Assembly (NCBI GenBank): GCA_947623955.1 | Contig: CANQIP010000005.1 | Location: 49,204-113,203, forward strand | Direction: 5' to 3' | Length of the DNA: 64,000 nucleotides | DNA from: an uncultured Clostridia bacterium | Lineage (GTDB): Bacteria; Bacillota; Clostridia; UBA1381 | Shown: positions 1 to 6,890 of the stretch, piece by piece | Numbering within the stretch: the stretch's first letter is position 1 | How the letters are laid out: every line of letters begins with the position of its first letter | Position numbers and translations under genes: made by a program | Notes under the pieces: generated by a model | What the model saw: only the letters and a program-made list of their open reading frames with translations | Told to the model about the DNA's origin: nothing | The model's database searches: none

Positions 1-1344
1 CACTGGGACGTTTTGAGACTGTTTTTCGAGATCAAGCAGGGTATTTTAAAGTGCGCGAACTCCGGCGACCGCGATATAGACTGTATCGGTATCGACACCT
101 GGGCGGTTGACTACGGTCTTTTGGACGAGCATGACAAGCTTTTGGGCAACCCCTACCACTACCGTGACACGCGTACCGAGGGTATGTACGACAAGGCGTT
201 TAAGCTCGTTCCGAAAGAAGAGATTTTCAAGGAGACGGGTATTGCGTTTAACTGGTTCAACACGCTCTATCAGCTTCTTTCCGAAAAGCTGTCCGGCAGC
301 ACGTCGCTCAAAAACGCCAAAACGATGCTTATGATGCCCGACCTCTTTAACTTCTTCCTCACGGGCGTTAAAAAGACGGAGTACACAAACGCGTCCACAA
401 CGCAGTTCTATAACAGCGAAAAGTACGAATGGTCGTACGATATGCTCGAAAAAATGGGTATACCGACCGATATTCTGACCGAGGTAATATTCCCCGGCGA
501 GATCGTCGGAACGGTTAAAAAGGAGCTTGCGGAGGAGCTCGGTATCGCGGAGGTTCCCGTTGTCGCGGTAGCGTCGCATGACACGGGCAGCGCTGTAGCG
601 TCAGTGCCGGTTGTGGACAAGAAGGACTTTATATACATTTCGTCAGGCACGTGGTCGCTTATGGGTGTGGAGCTTGACAAGCCCAACACGTCGGACGGCG
701 CGTTTGAGTACAACTTCACAAACGAGGGCGGCGTGAGCAAGACGATACGTTTCCTTAAAAATATAATGGGACTGTGGCTCATTCAGGAGAGCCGCCGTCA
801 GTGGGACAGAGAGGGCGAGCTTTTAAGCTTTGACGAGCTTGAAAGACAGGCAAACGCAGCCGAGCCGTTCGCGAGCCTCATAGACCCCGACTATCCCGCG
901 TTCCAGACGCCGGGCAATATGCCGCAGCGCATTAAGGATTACTGCGCAAAGACCGGTCAGAAAGTGCCCGAGACAAAGGGCGACGTTGTAAGATGTATCG
1001 CGCAGAGCCTCGCATTCAAGTACCGCCAGACGGTTGAGGGTATGGAGGCTGTGACGGGCAACAAGTACAACGTCGTTAATATCGTGGGCGGCGGTATTAA
1101 GGACAAGATGATTTGCCAGTTCACCGCAAACGCCACAAAGAGGACGGTAAGCACGGGCCCCGTTGAGGCGACGAGTATCGGTAACGTAATCGTGCAGGCT
1201 ATGGCTATGGGCGCAATCAAGGACATAAACGAGGGACGCAAGGTCGTAAGAAACTCCTTTGACATCGCGACCTACGAGCCGCAGGACAGCGAGGCATGGG
1301 ACGCAGCGTATGAAAAGTGGCTCAAAATTATTAAGAGCATTTGA
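1..1344 (+). CDS. rhaB: Rhamnulokinase, 5' end outside window
   Basis: Phosphorylates L-rhamnulose to rhamnulose-1-phosphate in cytoplasmic rhamnose breakdown. The reading frame is open from base 1 and begins HWDVLRLFFE, so the start and roughly the first 35-45 residues (the first ATP-binding part of the FGGY fold) lie upstream; the family is usually about 470-490 residues and 447 codons are visible here. FGGY-kinase features are present: the sugar-binding stretch with DTWAVDYGLLD, the GTWSLMGVE segment, and the C-terminal nucleotide-binding part with GGGIKDKMICQFTANA followed by STGPVEATSIGN. A strong terminator follows the stop, so it ends its transcription unit. The rest of a rhamnose operon would be expected upstream. 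Identification is firm; only the start is unknown. Confidence 0.93.
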   Translation, partial: HWDVLRLFFEIKQGILKCANSGDRDIDCIGIDTWAVDYGLLDEHDKLLGNPYHYRDTRTEGMYDKAFKLVPKEEIFKETGIAFNWFNTLYQLLSEKLSGSTSLKNAKTMLMMPDLFNFFLTGVKKTEYTNASTTQFYNSEKYEWSYDMLEKMGIPTDILTEVIFPGEIVGTVKKELAEELGIAEVPVVAVASHDTGSAVASVPVVDKKDFIYISSGTWSLMGVELDKPNTSDGAFEYNFTNEGGVSKTIRFLKNIMGLWLIQESRRQWDREGELLSFDELERQANAAEPFASLIDPDYPAFQTPGNMPQRIKDYCAKTGQKVPETKGDVVRCIAQSLAFKYRQTVEGMEAVTGNKYNVVNIVGGGIKDKMICQFTANATKRTVSTGPVEATSIGNVIVQAMAMGAIKDINEGRKVVRNSFDIATYEPQDSEAWDAAYEKWLKIIKSI

Positions 1345-1362
1345 TTTTCATATCTTCATATT

Positions 1363-1392
1363 GAACGCCGCAAAAAAGCGGCGTTCTTTTTT
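1363..1392 (+). terminator. Rho-independent terminator after rhaB
   Basis: Stem GAACGCCGC / GCGGCGTTC (1363-1371 with 1378-1386), A-rich six-base loop, then six T. Ends the rhamnulokinase transcript 18 bases after the stop codon. Confidence 0.93.
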
Positions 1393-1393
1393 C

Positions 1394-1422
1394 TTGACGC
1401 GGCGCGGTATAAATGGTATACT
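1394..1422 (+). promoter_or_regulatory. Sigma-A promoter for the ynbB-like operon
   Basis: TTGACG at 1394-1399 and TATACT at 1417-1422 with a 17-bp spacer and a TGG extended -10 element. It starts right after the rhaB terminator and serves the gene at 1458 and probably the two overlapping genes behind it. Confidence 0.85.
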
Positions 1423-1457
1423 TATTGGGTTAATACGATACCGAAAGGATTTTGGTT

Positions 1458-2747
1458 ATGGATAAAAACACGTATATAAGAGACAGTTTCGGCATATCGG
1501 AGAAAACGCTCAGTATTGTGGACGAGGCGGAGCGCGAGGTTCGGGAGAGTTTTGCGAGGATAGACGAAATTGCTGAAATAAACCAGTTACGCGTTATGAA
1601 GGCGTTTGCCGATAACCGCGTGTCGGACACTCATTTTATGCCTACCACCGGTTACGGCTACGACGATATAGGGCGCGACACGCTCGATAAGGTGTACGCC
1701 GACATATTCGGCGCGGAGGACGCGCTTGTGCGCCACAATTTTATTTCCGGCACGCACACCATTTCAACGGCTCTGTTCGCCGTGCTGCGCCCGGGCGATA
1801 CGCTGTTTGCCGTTACGGGCAGACCGTACGACACGCTTACCGAGGTAATCGGTATCGGCGGCAAAACGGGCGACGGCTCTCTATTCGATTTCGGCGTGGA
1901 TTATATCGAAACCGAACTTTTAAGCGACGGCACACCGAACTATGAGAAGATAAAAGAGGTTCTTACGTCACAGCCGATCAAAGCGGTGACAATTCAGCGC
2001 AGCAAGGGTTACGGCGACAGACCGACGTACAGTGCGAAGGAGATAGGCGACCTTATCTCGTTTATAAAAGGCATCTCCCCCGACACGGTTTGTATTGTGG
2101 ACAACTGCTACGGCGAATTTGCCGACACGGAAGAGCCGACGCATTACGGCGCGGATCTTATAGCAGGCTCGCTCATTAAAAACCCGGGCGGCGGTCTCGC
2201 GCCTACGGGCGGTTATATTGCCGGTAAAAAGCGGTATGTGGAGCTTTGCGCTTATCGTCTCACGTCGGTCGGTATCGGCAAAGAGGCGGGCGCGTCGCTC
2301 GGCTTTAACCGTCAGCTTTACCAGGGGCTTTTTATGGCGCCGCACACGGTGGCGCAGGCTATGAAGGCGGCTGTATTATGCAGCGCGGTATTTGAAAAGC
2401 TCGGCTACGACGTAAGTCCAAAACCACGCGAAGTACGCCACGATATTATACAAGCCGTAAAATTCGGCAACGAGGACGATTTAATTCGGTTCTGTCAGGG
2501 CATACAGAAGGGCGCGCCGGTTGACAGCTTTGTAACGCCCGAGCCGTGGGATATGCCGGGCTACAGCGACAAGGTCATAATGGCTGCGGGCGCGTTTACA
2601 CAGGGCGCGTCGATTGAACTTAGCGCGGACGGCCCGATTAAGCCGCCGTATATCGCGTACATGCAGGGCGGTCTTACGTACGAGAGCGCGAAACTCGGTA
2701 TAATCGTTGCCGCCGATAATATGATAAGAAAGGCTGAGTGTGAATGA
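1458..2747 (+). CDS. Methionine gamma-lyase family PLP protein (YnbB-like)
   Basis: A fold-type I PLP enzyme of the Met_gamma_lyase / 'aluminium resistance protein' family (YnbB in Bacillus). The true substrate of this family is not settled. The protein has 429 residues. The probable Schiff-base lysine is K241 in SLIKNPGGG, followed by the typical glycine-rich APTGGYIAGK; the N-terminal part has the HNFISGTHTIS cofactor-pocket motif. I chose the ATG at 1458 because GAAAGGA lies 8 bases before it; an in-frame TTG at 1452 has no spacing to a ribosome site. Its last codons overlap the next gene (ATGA), so the CpXC gene is translationally coupled. Family call is firm, function is not. Confidence 0.9.
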   Translation: MDKNTYIRDSFGISEKTLSIVDEAEREVRESFARIDEIAEINQLRVMKAFADNRVSDTHFMPTTGYGYDDIGRDTLDKVYADIFGAEDALVRHNFISGTHTISTALFAVLRPGDTLFAVTGRPYDTLTEVIGIGGKTGDGSLFDFGVDYIETELLSDGTPNYEKIKEVLTSQPIKAVTIQRSKGYGDRPTYSAKEIGDLISFIKGISPDTVCIVDNCYGEFADTEEPTHYGADLIAGSLIKNPGGGLAPTGGYIAGKKRYVELCAYRLTSVGIGKEAGASLGFNRQLYQGLFMAPHTVAQAMKAAVLCSAVFEKLGYDVSPKPREVRHDIIQAVKFGNEDDLIRFCQGIQKGAPVDSFVTPEPWDMPGYSDKVIMAAGAFTQGASIELSADGPIKPPYIAYMQGGLTYESAKLGIIVAADNMIRKAECE

Positions 2748-3409
2748 GTCTTAATTCAAAACAAAACGTGCGCTGCCCGAAGTGCGGGCAAATGACGGAC
2801 GTGACCGTATGGAATTCCGTCACGGTAAGCGACAGCGCGGATTTAAAGCAGGATTTGCTGCACGGCAAGGTTAATATGTTCCGCTGTCCGTCGTGCGGTC
2901 ACGCGGCGCTTATGCCGACGCCGATGCTTTACCACGACGAGGAAAAGCGGCTTATGATTTCGTTTTCACCGTGCAGCGATCCGATATTAAAGTCACAGCT
3001 TTTCGACAATATCAGAAAAACATCGAAGGAGTCGGGCGAACTCGCCAAACTCGAAGGCTACAATCTGCGGTTTGTGACCGACTATAACGAGCTTTTGGAG
3101 AAGATACTGATTTTCGACAACGGCATGAGCGATAAGACGGTCGAGATGATAAAGCTGATGATTTTGTCGCAGGACGTTGACAAGAGCGTTGACAGGGTGT
3201 GCCGTTTCGGCAAGCGCGACGGCGATGAGTTGGAATTTATGATATACGACGCGAGAGAAAATCAGACGTATACCTCGCGCGTGCCGATTGCAACGTATGA
3301 AACGGTCGACGCAAGTCTGCGCGAGTCGGGCGTAAAGCCGTACAGCTTTGACTGGGAGCAGGTCGACGGCGCGTACGCGACAAAGCTTTTGCAGGGCTTT
3401 AACAACTGA
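2744..3409 (+). CDS. CpXC domain protein
   Basis: 221 residues. The N-terminal third carries two zinc-ribbon knuckles, CPKCGQ (C11, C14) and CPSCGH (C48, C51), the signature of CpXC proteins; the rest is a mixed alpha/beta region with no catalytic motif I can see. Families with this domain are of unknown function and probably bind one zinc ion. No signal peptide, so cytoplasmic. It overlaps the YnbB-like gene by four bases and the pseudouridine synthase by one (TGATG), so the three are read from one message. Confidence 0.82.
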   Translation: MSLNSKQNVRCPKCGQMTDVTVWNSVTVSDSADLKQDLLHGKVNMFRCPSCGHAALMPTPMLYHDEEKRLMISFSPCSDPILKSQLFDNIRKTSKESGELAKLEGYNLRFVTDYNELLEKILIFDNGMSDKTVEMIKLMILSQDVDKSVDRVCRFGKRDGDELEFMIYDARENQTYTSRVPIATYETVDASLRESGVKPYSFDWEQVDGAYATKLLQGFNN

Positions 3410-4323
3410 TGGAACGCGTGCTTGAATACGCCGTCGAGCCGATATTTGACGGCGAAAAGGTTATGACTGTGCTGAGGCATCATTTTAAAATGTCAACGTC
3501 GCTCATAAAAGAACTGCGGCTCGCGCCAGACGGTCTTAAGCTGAACGGAAGTCATATAAGAACGGTGGACACGGTAAAGTCGGGCGATGTTGTGACGGTG
3601 ACAATGCACGACAAAGCGTCGGAGAACATCACGCCCGTGAACATACCGATTGATATTGTGTACGAGGACGAGGACGTTTTAATAGTGAACAAGCCGCCCG
3701 CAATGCCGACGCACATATCGGTCGGCAACTACGAAAACTCGCTTGCGAACGCGGTTATGTACCACTACCTCTCGCACGGCGAAGAGCATCTTTTCCGCGC
3801 CGTGAACCGTCTCGACAAGGACACGTCGGGGCTTATGGCAGTCGCCAAGAACAGTTACGCGCATGCGCGGCTTGCCGATGAAATTACCGAGGGCGAGCTC
3901 AAAAGAAAATATATATGCGTCGTGCGCGGCGACATTGCGGAGGACGGAACGGTGAACGCGCCGATCGCGCGAAAGGAAGGCAGCGCGATAGAGCGATGCG
4001 TCAGCGCGGCAGGTCATTATGCGGTTACGCATTATAAAGTTATTGACAGGCTCGGTGATTATACCGTGCTTGAAATGTCGCTTGAAACGGGACGTACACA
4101 CCAAATACGCGTACACATGGCGCACATAGGTCATCCGCTCGCCGGCGACTGGCTGTACGGAGTGGAAAATAAGGCCCTTATCCCCCGCCAGATGCTCCAT
4201 TCAAGTTTCATACGCTTTATTCATCCGATAAGCGGTAAAGCAATGGAATTTATAAGTAAAATTCCCGACGATATGGAAGAATTTATCAAAAAAGTAAGTC
4301 AAAAAGCATTGAAAAAAACGTGA
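3409..4323 (+). CDS. RluA-family pseudouridine synthase
   Basis: Isomerises uridine to pseudouridine in structured RNA, most likely rRNA. Residues about 15-70 form an S4-like RNA-binding domain; the catalytic domain follows, with the motif NRLDKDTSG, where D136 is the catalytic aspartate (the usual first histidine is N133). LETGRTHQIRVHMAHIGHPLAGDWLYG, given here only in part as GRTHQIRVH and HPLAGDWLYG, matches the conserved C-terminal half. 304 residues is normal. It starts inside the stop codon of the CpXC gene. The exact RNA target (RluD, RluC or YjbO-like) cannot be set from sequence. Confidence 0.92.
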   Translation: MERVLEYAVEPIFDGEKVMTVLRHHFKMSTSLIKELRLAPDGLKLNGSHIRTVDTVKSGDVVTVTMHDKASENITPVNIPIDIVYEDEDVLIVNKPPAMPTHISVGNYENSLANAVMYHYLSHGEEHLFRAVNRLDKDTSGLMAVAKNSYAHARLADEITEGELKRKYICVVRGDIAEDGTVNAPIARKEGSAIERCVSAAGHYAVTHYKVIDRLGDYTVLEMSLETGRTHQIRVHMAHIGHPLAGDWLYGVENKALIPRQMLHSSFIRFIHPISGKAMEFISKIPDDMEEFIKKVSQKALKKT

Positions 4324-4337
4324 TAATATGTTATTAT
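4309..4337 (+). promoter_or_regulatory. Probable promoter for nfnAB
   Basis: TTGAAA at 4309-4314 and TATTAT at 4332-4337, spacer 17 bp. The -35 lies in the last codons of the pseudouridine synthase gene. A good ribosome site AGAGGTGA precedes the nfnA ATG at 4388. Confidence 0.6.
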
Positions 4338-4387
4338 AAAAGGTGGAACGAAAATAAACGTGAATTATTTTTACAGAGGTGAAATAA

Positions 4388-5239
4388 ATGGCTTACAAGG
4401 TAGTAAGAAAAGAGGTTTTAAACCCGACAATCTTCCTTATGGAGGTTGAGGCGCCTTTAATCGCGAAAAAGGCTGAGCCGGGTCAGTTCATTATTTTGAG
4501 AATTGACGAGTACGGCGAAAGAGTGCCTTTCACTATCAACGACTATGACCGCGATAAGGGTACGGTTACGATAATCGTTCAGATTGTCGGAAAAACGACG
4601 CAGGATTTATCGAAGGTTGAGGCGGGCGAATACCTGCTCGACTTCGCGGGCCCGCTCGGTACTCCCACCCCGCTTGAAGGCAAGAAGAAGGTTGCCGTGA
4701 TAGGCGGTGGTCTCGGTACGGCGATAGCGTATCCGCAGGCTAAGAAACTCCACAAGCTTGGTGCGGACGTTACGGTCATTACGGGCTTTAGGAACAAGGA
4801 ACTTATAATTCTCGAAGACGAGCTTAAAGAAGTCGCCGATAAACTCATTATCGCAACAGACGACGGTTCAAACGGCAACAAGGGTTTTGTTACCGATATG
4901 CTCCAAAAGGAGATCGACGCGGGCGAAAAGTTTGACGAGGTAATCGCGATAGGCCCGCTTGTAATGATGAAGTTTGTGTGCAAGGTGACCGAGCCTTACG
5001 GCATACCGACTATGGTTTCGATGAACCCCGTAATGATAGACGGCACGGGCATGTGCGGCGGCTGCCGCGTTATTGTGGGCGGCGAGACAAAGTTCGCGTG
5101 CGTTGACGGGCCCGACTTCGATGGTCACAAGGTTGACTGGGACAGCGCGATGAAACGCGGAAGAATGTTCGCGGACTACGAAAAAAGGTCGTGCGCCGAG
5201 GGTCATTGCCGTATCGGCAGAACAAATAAGGAGGATTGA
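4388..5239 (+). CDS. nfnA: NfnAB transhydrogenase, small subunit (NfnA-like)
   Basis: Small subunit of the electron-bifurcating NADH-dependent reduced ferredoxin:NADP+ oxidoreductase, annotated in older genomes as sulfide dehydrogenase subunit or ferredoxin-NADP reductase alpha. It holds FAD and a [2Fe-2S] cluster and binds NAD(H). Visible: ferredoxin-reductase beta-barrel at residues 1-95 (RVPFTINDYD), the Rossmann motif VIGGGLGTAIAYPQAK near 104-119, and cluster ligands C223, C226 and C238 in GMCGGCR and FACVDGP, with D218 close by. 283 residues is normal. It sits four bases before nfnB, the invariant partner, which separates it from dihydroorotate dehydrogenase PyrK. With the ferredoxin-linked PFOR at 16100, it would exchange electrons between ferredoxin and NAD(P)H. 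Confidence 0.9.
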   Translation: MAYKVVRKEVLNPTIFLMEVEAPLIAKKAEPGQFIILRIDEYGERVPFTINDYDRDKGTVTIIVQIVGKTTQDLSKVEAGEYLLDFAGPLGTPTPLEGKKKVAVIGGGLGTAIAYPQAKKLHKLGADVTVITGFRNKELIILEDELKEVADKLIIATDDGSNGNKGFVTDMLQKEIDAGEKFDEVIAIGPLVMMKFVCKVTEPYGIPTMVSMNPVMIDGTGMCGGCRVIVGGETKFACVDGPDFDGHKVDWDSAMKRGRMFADYEKRSCAEGHCRIGRTNKED

Positions 5240-5243
5240 GACT

Positions 5244-6635
5244 ATGCCTAATATGAGACCGGACAAAAATCCGATGCCGGAGCAATGTCCCAATGAGAGA
5301 AACAAAAACTTCCTCGAAGTAACCACGGGTTATACCGAGGAAATGGCTATAGATGAGGCCAAGAGATGCCTTAACTGCAAAAACAGACCGTGTATGCAGG
5401 GCTGCCCCGTAAGCGTCAAAATACCCGAATTTATCGAGCGTATAGCCGAGGGTGATTTTGAGGGCGCGTACCGGAAAATCAAGGAAACGAACGCTCTCCC
5501 CGCCGTATGCGGTCGTGTGTGTCCGCAGGAAAAGCAGTGCGAGGCGAAGTGTGTGCGCGGTATCAAGCAGGAAAGCGTCGGTATCGGCAGACTTGAACGT
5601 TTCGCGGCTGACTGGCATATGCGGCACGTGGAGGATAAGATCGAAGTGCCTGAATGGAACGGTAAGAAGGTTGCCGTTGTTGGCAGCGGGCCTTCGGGAC
5701 TCACGGCTGCGGGCGACCTCGCGAAACGCGGCTATAAGGTAACGGTATACGAGGCGTTCCACACGGCGGGCGGCGTGCTTATGTACGGCATACCTGAATT
5801 CAGGCTGCCGAAGGATATTGTGCAGAAGGAAATCGACAATCTGCGCGCTATGGGCGTTGATATTCAGACGAATGTTATTATCGGCAAGACGATAATGATA
5901 GACGAGCTGTTTGACGATATGGGCTACGACGCCGTTTATATCGGCAGCGGCGCGGGTCTCCCCTCTTTCATGGGTATTGAGGGCGAAAGCCTTAACGGCG
6001 TGTACAGCGCGAACGAGTTTCTTACAAGAATAAATCTTATGAAGGGCTACAAGTTCCCCGAGTACGACACGCCGGTGTACGTCGGCAAAAACGTCGCGGT
6101 ACTCGGCGGCGGCAACGTTGCTATGGACGCCGCGAGAAGTGCGAAACGTCTCGGTGCGGAGAACGTGTACATAATTTACAGGCGCGGTAAGGAGGAACTT
6201 CCCGCGAGAGCCGAAGAGGTTCACCACGCCGAGGAAGAGGGTATTATATTTAAGCTCCTGCAGAACCCGACACGGTTTATCGGTAACGAGGACGGCTGGG
6301 TGACGAATATCGAGGTACTGCACATGGAACTCGGCGAACCGGACGACAGCGGCAGACGCAGACCCGTACCCGTTGAGGGCAGCGAGGAGATACTTGATAT
6401 TGACACGGTTATCGTTGCAATCGGTCAAACCCCGAACCCGCTTATAAGAAAGACCACAAAGGGTCTCGAAACGAACCGCAAGGGCTGTATTATAGCCGAC
6501 GAAACGACAGGTAAAACGTCGCGTGACCATGTTTACGCGGGCGGCGACGTCGTAACGGGCGCGGCTACTGTTATACTTGCGATGGGCGCGGGTAAGGCGG
6601 CGGCTGAGGCGATAGATAAGGAAATTCAGGGCTGA
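5244..6635 (+). CDS. nfnB: NfnAB transhydrogenase, large subunit (NfnB-like)
   Basis: Large subunit with FAD, two [4Fe-4S] clusters and an NADP(H) site; related to the glutamate synthase small subunit, so often named GltA. Residues 1-110 form the iron-sulfur domain with CLNCKNRPCMQGCP (C42, C45, C50, C54) and C89, C93, C99, C103. The FAD fold begins VAVVGSGPSGL near 143-153; a second nucleotide fold has LGGGNVAMDAARSAKRLG; the C terminus has the AGGDVVTGAATVILAMGAGK signature. 463 residues fits. The gap to nfnA is four bases. GltD at 57649 is a paralogue, but that gene sits with gltB, so the two can be told apart by context. Confidence 0.91.
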   Translation: MPNMRPDKNPMPEQCPNERNKNFLEVTTGYTEEMAIDEAKRCLNCKNRPCMQGCPVSVKIPEFIERIAEGDFEGAYRKIKETNALPAVCGRVCPQEKQCEAKCVRGIKQESVGIGRLERFAADWHMRHVEDKIEVPEWNGKKVAVVGSGPSGLTAAGDLAKRGYKVTVYEAFHTAGGVLMYGIPEFRLPKDIVQKEIDNLRAMGVDIQTNVIIGKTIMIDELFDDMGYDAVYIGSGAGLPSFMGIEGESLNGVYSANEFLTRINLMKGYKFPEYDTPVYVGKNVAVLGGGNVAMDAARSAKRLGAENVYIIYRRGKEELPARAEEVHHAEEEGIIFKLLQNPTRFIGNEDGWVTNIEVLHMELGEPDDSGRRRPVPVEGSEEILDIDTVIVAIGQTPNPLIRKTTKGLETNRKGCIIADETTGKTSRDHVYAGGDVVTGAATVILAMGAGKAAAEAIDKEIQG

Positions 6636-6654
6636 TTGATTTAATATGAATATG

Positions 6655-6685
6655 AAAAACGGCGGCTAAAACAGCCGCCGTTTTT
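6655..6685 (+). terminator. Terminator after nfnB, usable in both directions
   Basis: AAAAACGGCGGCT / AGCCGCCGTTTTT around a five-base loop. A-tract on one side and T-tract on the other, so it can also stop leftward transcription from the small RNA region. Confidence 0.93.
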
Positions 6686-6689
6686 GTAT

Positions 6690-6768
6690 AAAAAAAATGA
6701 AGATATACATCAGCCTCTTTCAAGCAGGCTCCTATTGCCTGCGGCGAACACTGATGATACCCTCATCA
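6690..6768 (-). ncRNA. Candidate small RNA, about 80 nt, unknown family
   Basis: Between two terminators lies a self-contained minus-strand unit. It has a promoter (6774-6802), an expected start near 6767, several inverted repeats, and a run of eight T on the minus strand at 6690-6697. Pairings seen: TGATGA / TCATCA at the 5' end, GCAGGC / GCCTGC around an AATAGGA loop in the middle, and TGAA(A)GA / TCTTCA just before the T-run. CATCAG near the 5' end can also pair with CTGATG near the 3' end, which excludes the outer hairpins. An 18-codon frame (6710-6766, starting MRVSSVFAAG) spans it but would be almost leaderless. I do not recognise an Rfam family. A repeat element is the main alternative. 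Confidence 0.5.
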
Positions 6769-6773
6769 AGAAT

Positions 6774-6802
6774 AATATATCATAACAAGTTAAATTTGTC
6801 AA
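6774..6802 (-). promoter_or_regulatory. Promoter of the candidate small RNA
   Basis: On the minus strand, TTGACA (6802-6797) and TATATT (6779-6774) with a 17-bp spacer. There is no protein-coding gene downstream before the nfnB terminator. Confidence 0.72.
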
Positions 6803-6845
6803 GCATTCATTCGATACAAGCATAAGAGTTGGACAATAGAATATA

Positions 6846-6874
6846 AAAACCGCCGACATTATGTCGGCGGTTTT
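6846..6874 (-). terminator. Terminator after the SLH protein gene
   Basis: AAAACCGCCGACAT / ATGTCGGCGGTTTT with one unpaired base between the arms, 16 bases after the stop; symmetric, so it works on both strands. Confidence 0.93.
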
Positions 6875-6890
6875 ACCTATGCTTTTTTAA

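Noticed and set aside
5070..6530. Long minus-strand frame of 486 codons opposite nfnA and nfnB
   Set aside because: Shadow of two well-recognised genes; its composition (many R, V, Y, H) follows the complement of the coding strand and it has no ribosome site or family match.
5244..6635. Glutamate synthase small subunit (gltD) as name for this gene
   Set aside because: It is paired with an NfnA-type subunit, while a separate gltB-gltD pair is present at 57649-63819.
6690..6790. Fluoride riboswitch or hammerhead ribozyme, suggested by TGTTCGCC and CTGATG
   Set aside because: The 5' hairpin needed for the fluoride fold does not form, the conserved hammerhead GAAAC core is absent, and no transporter gene follows.
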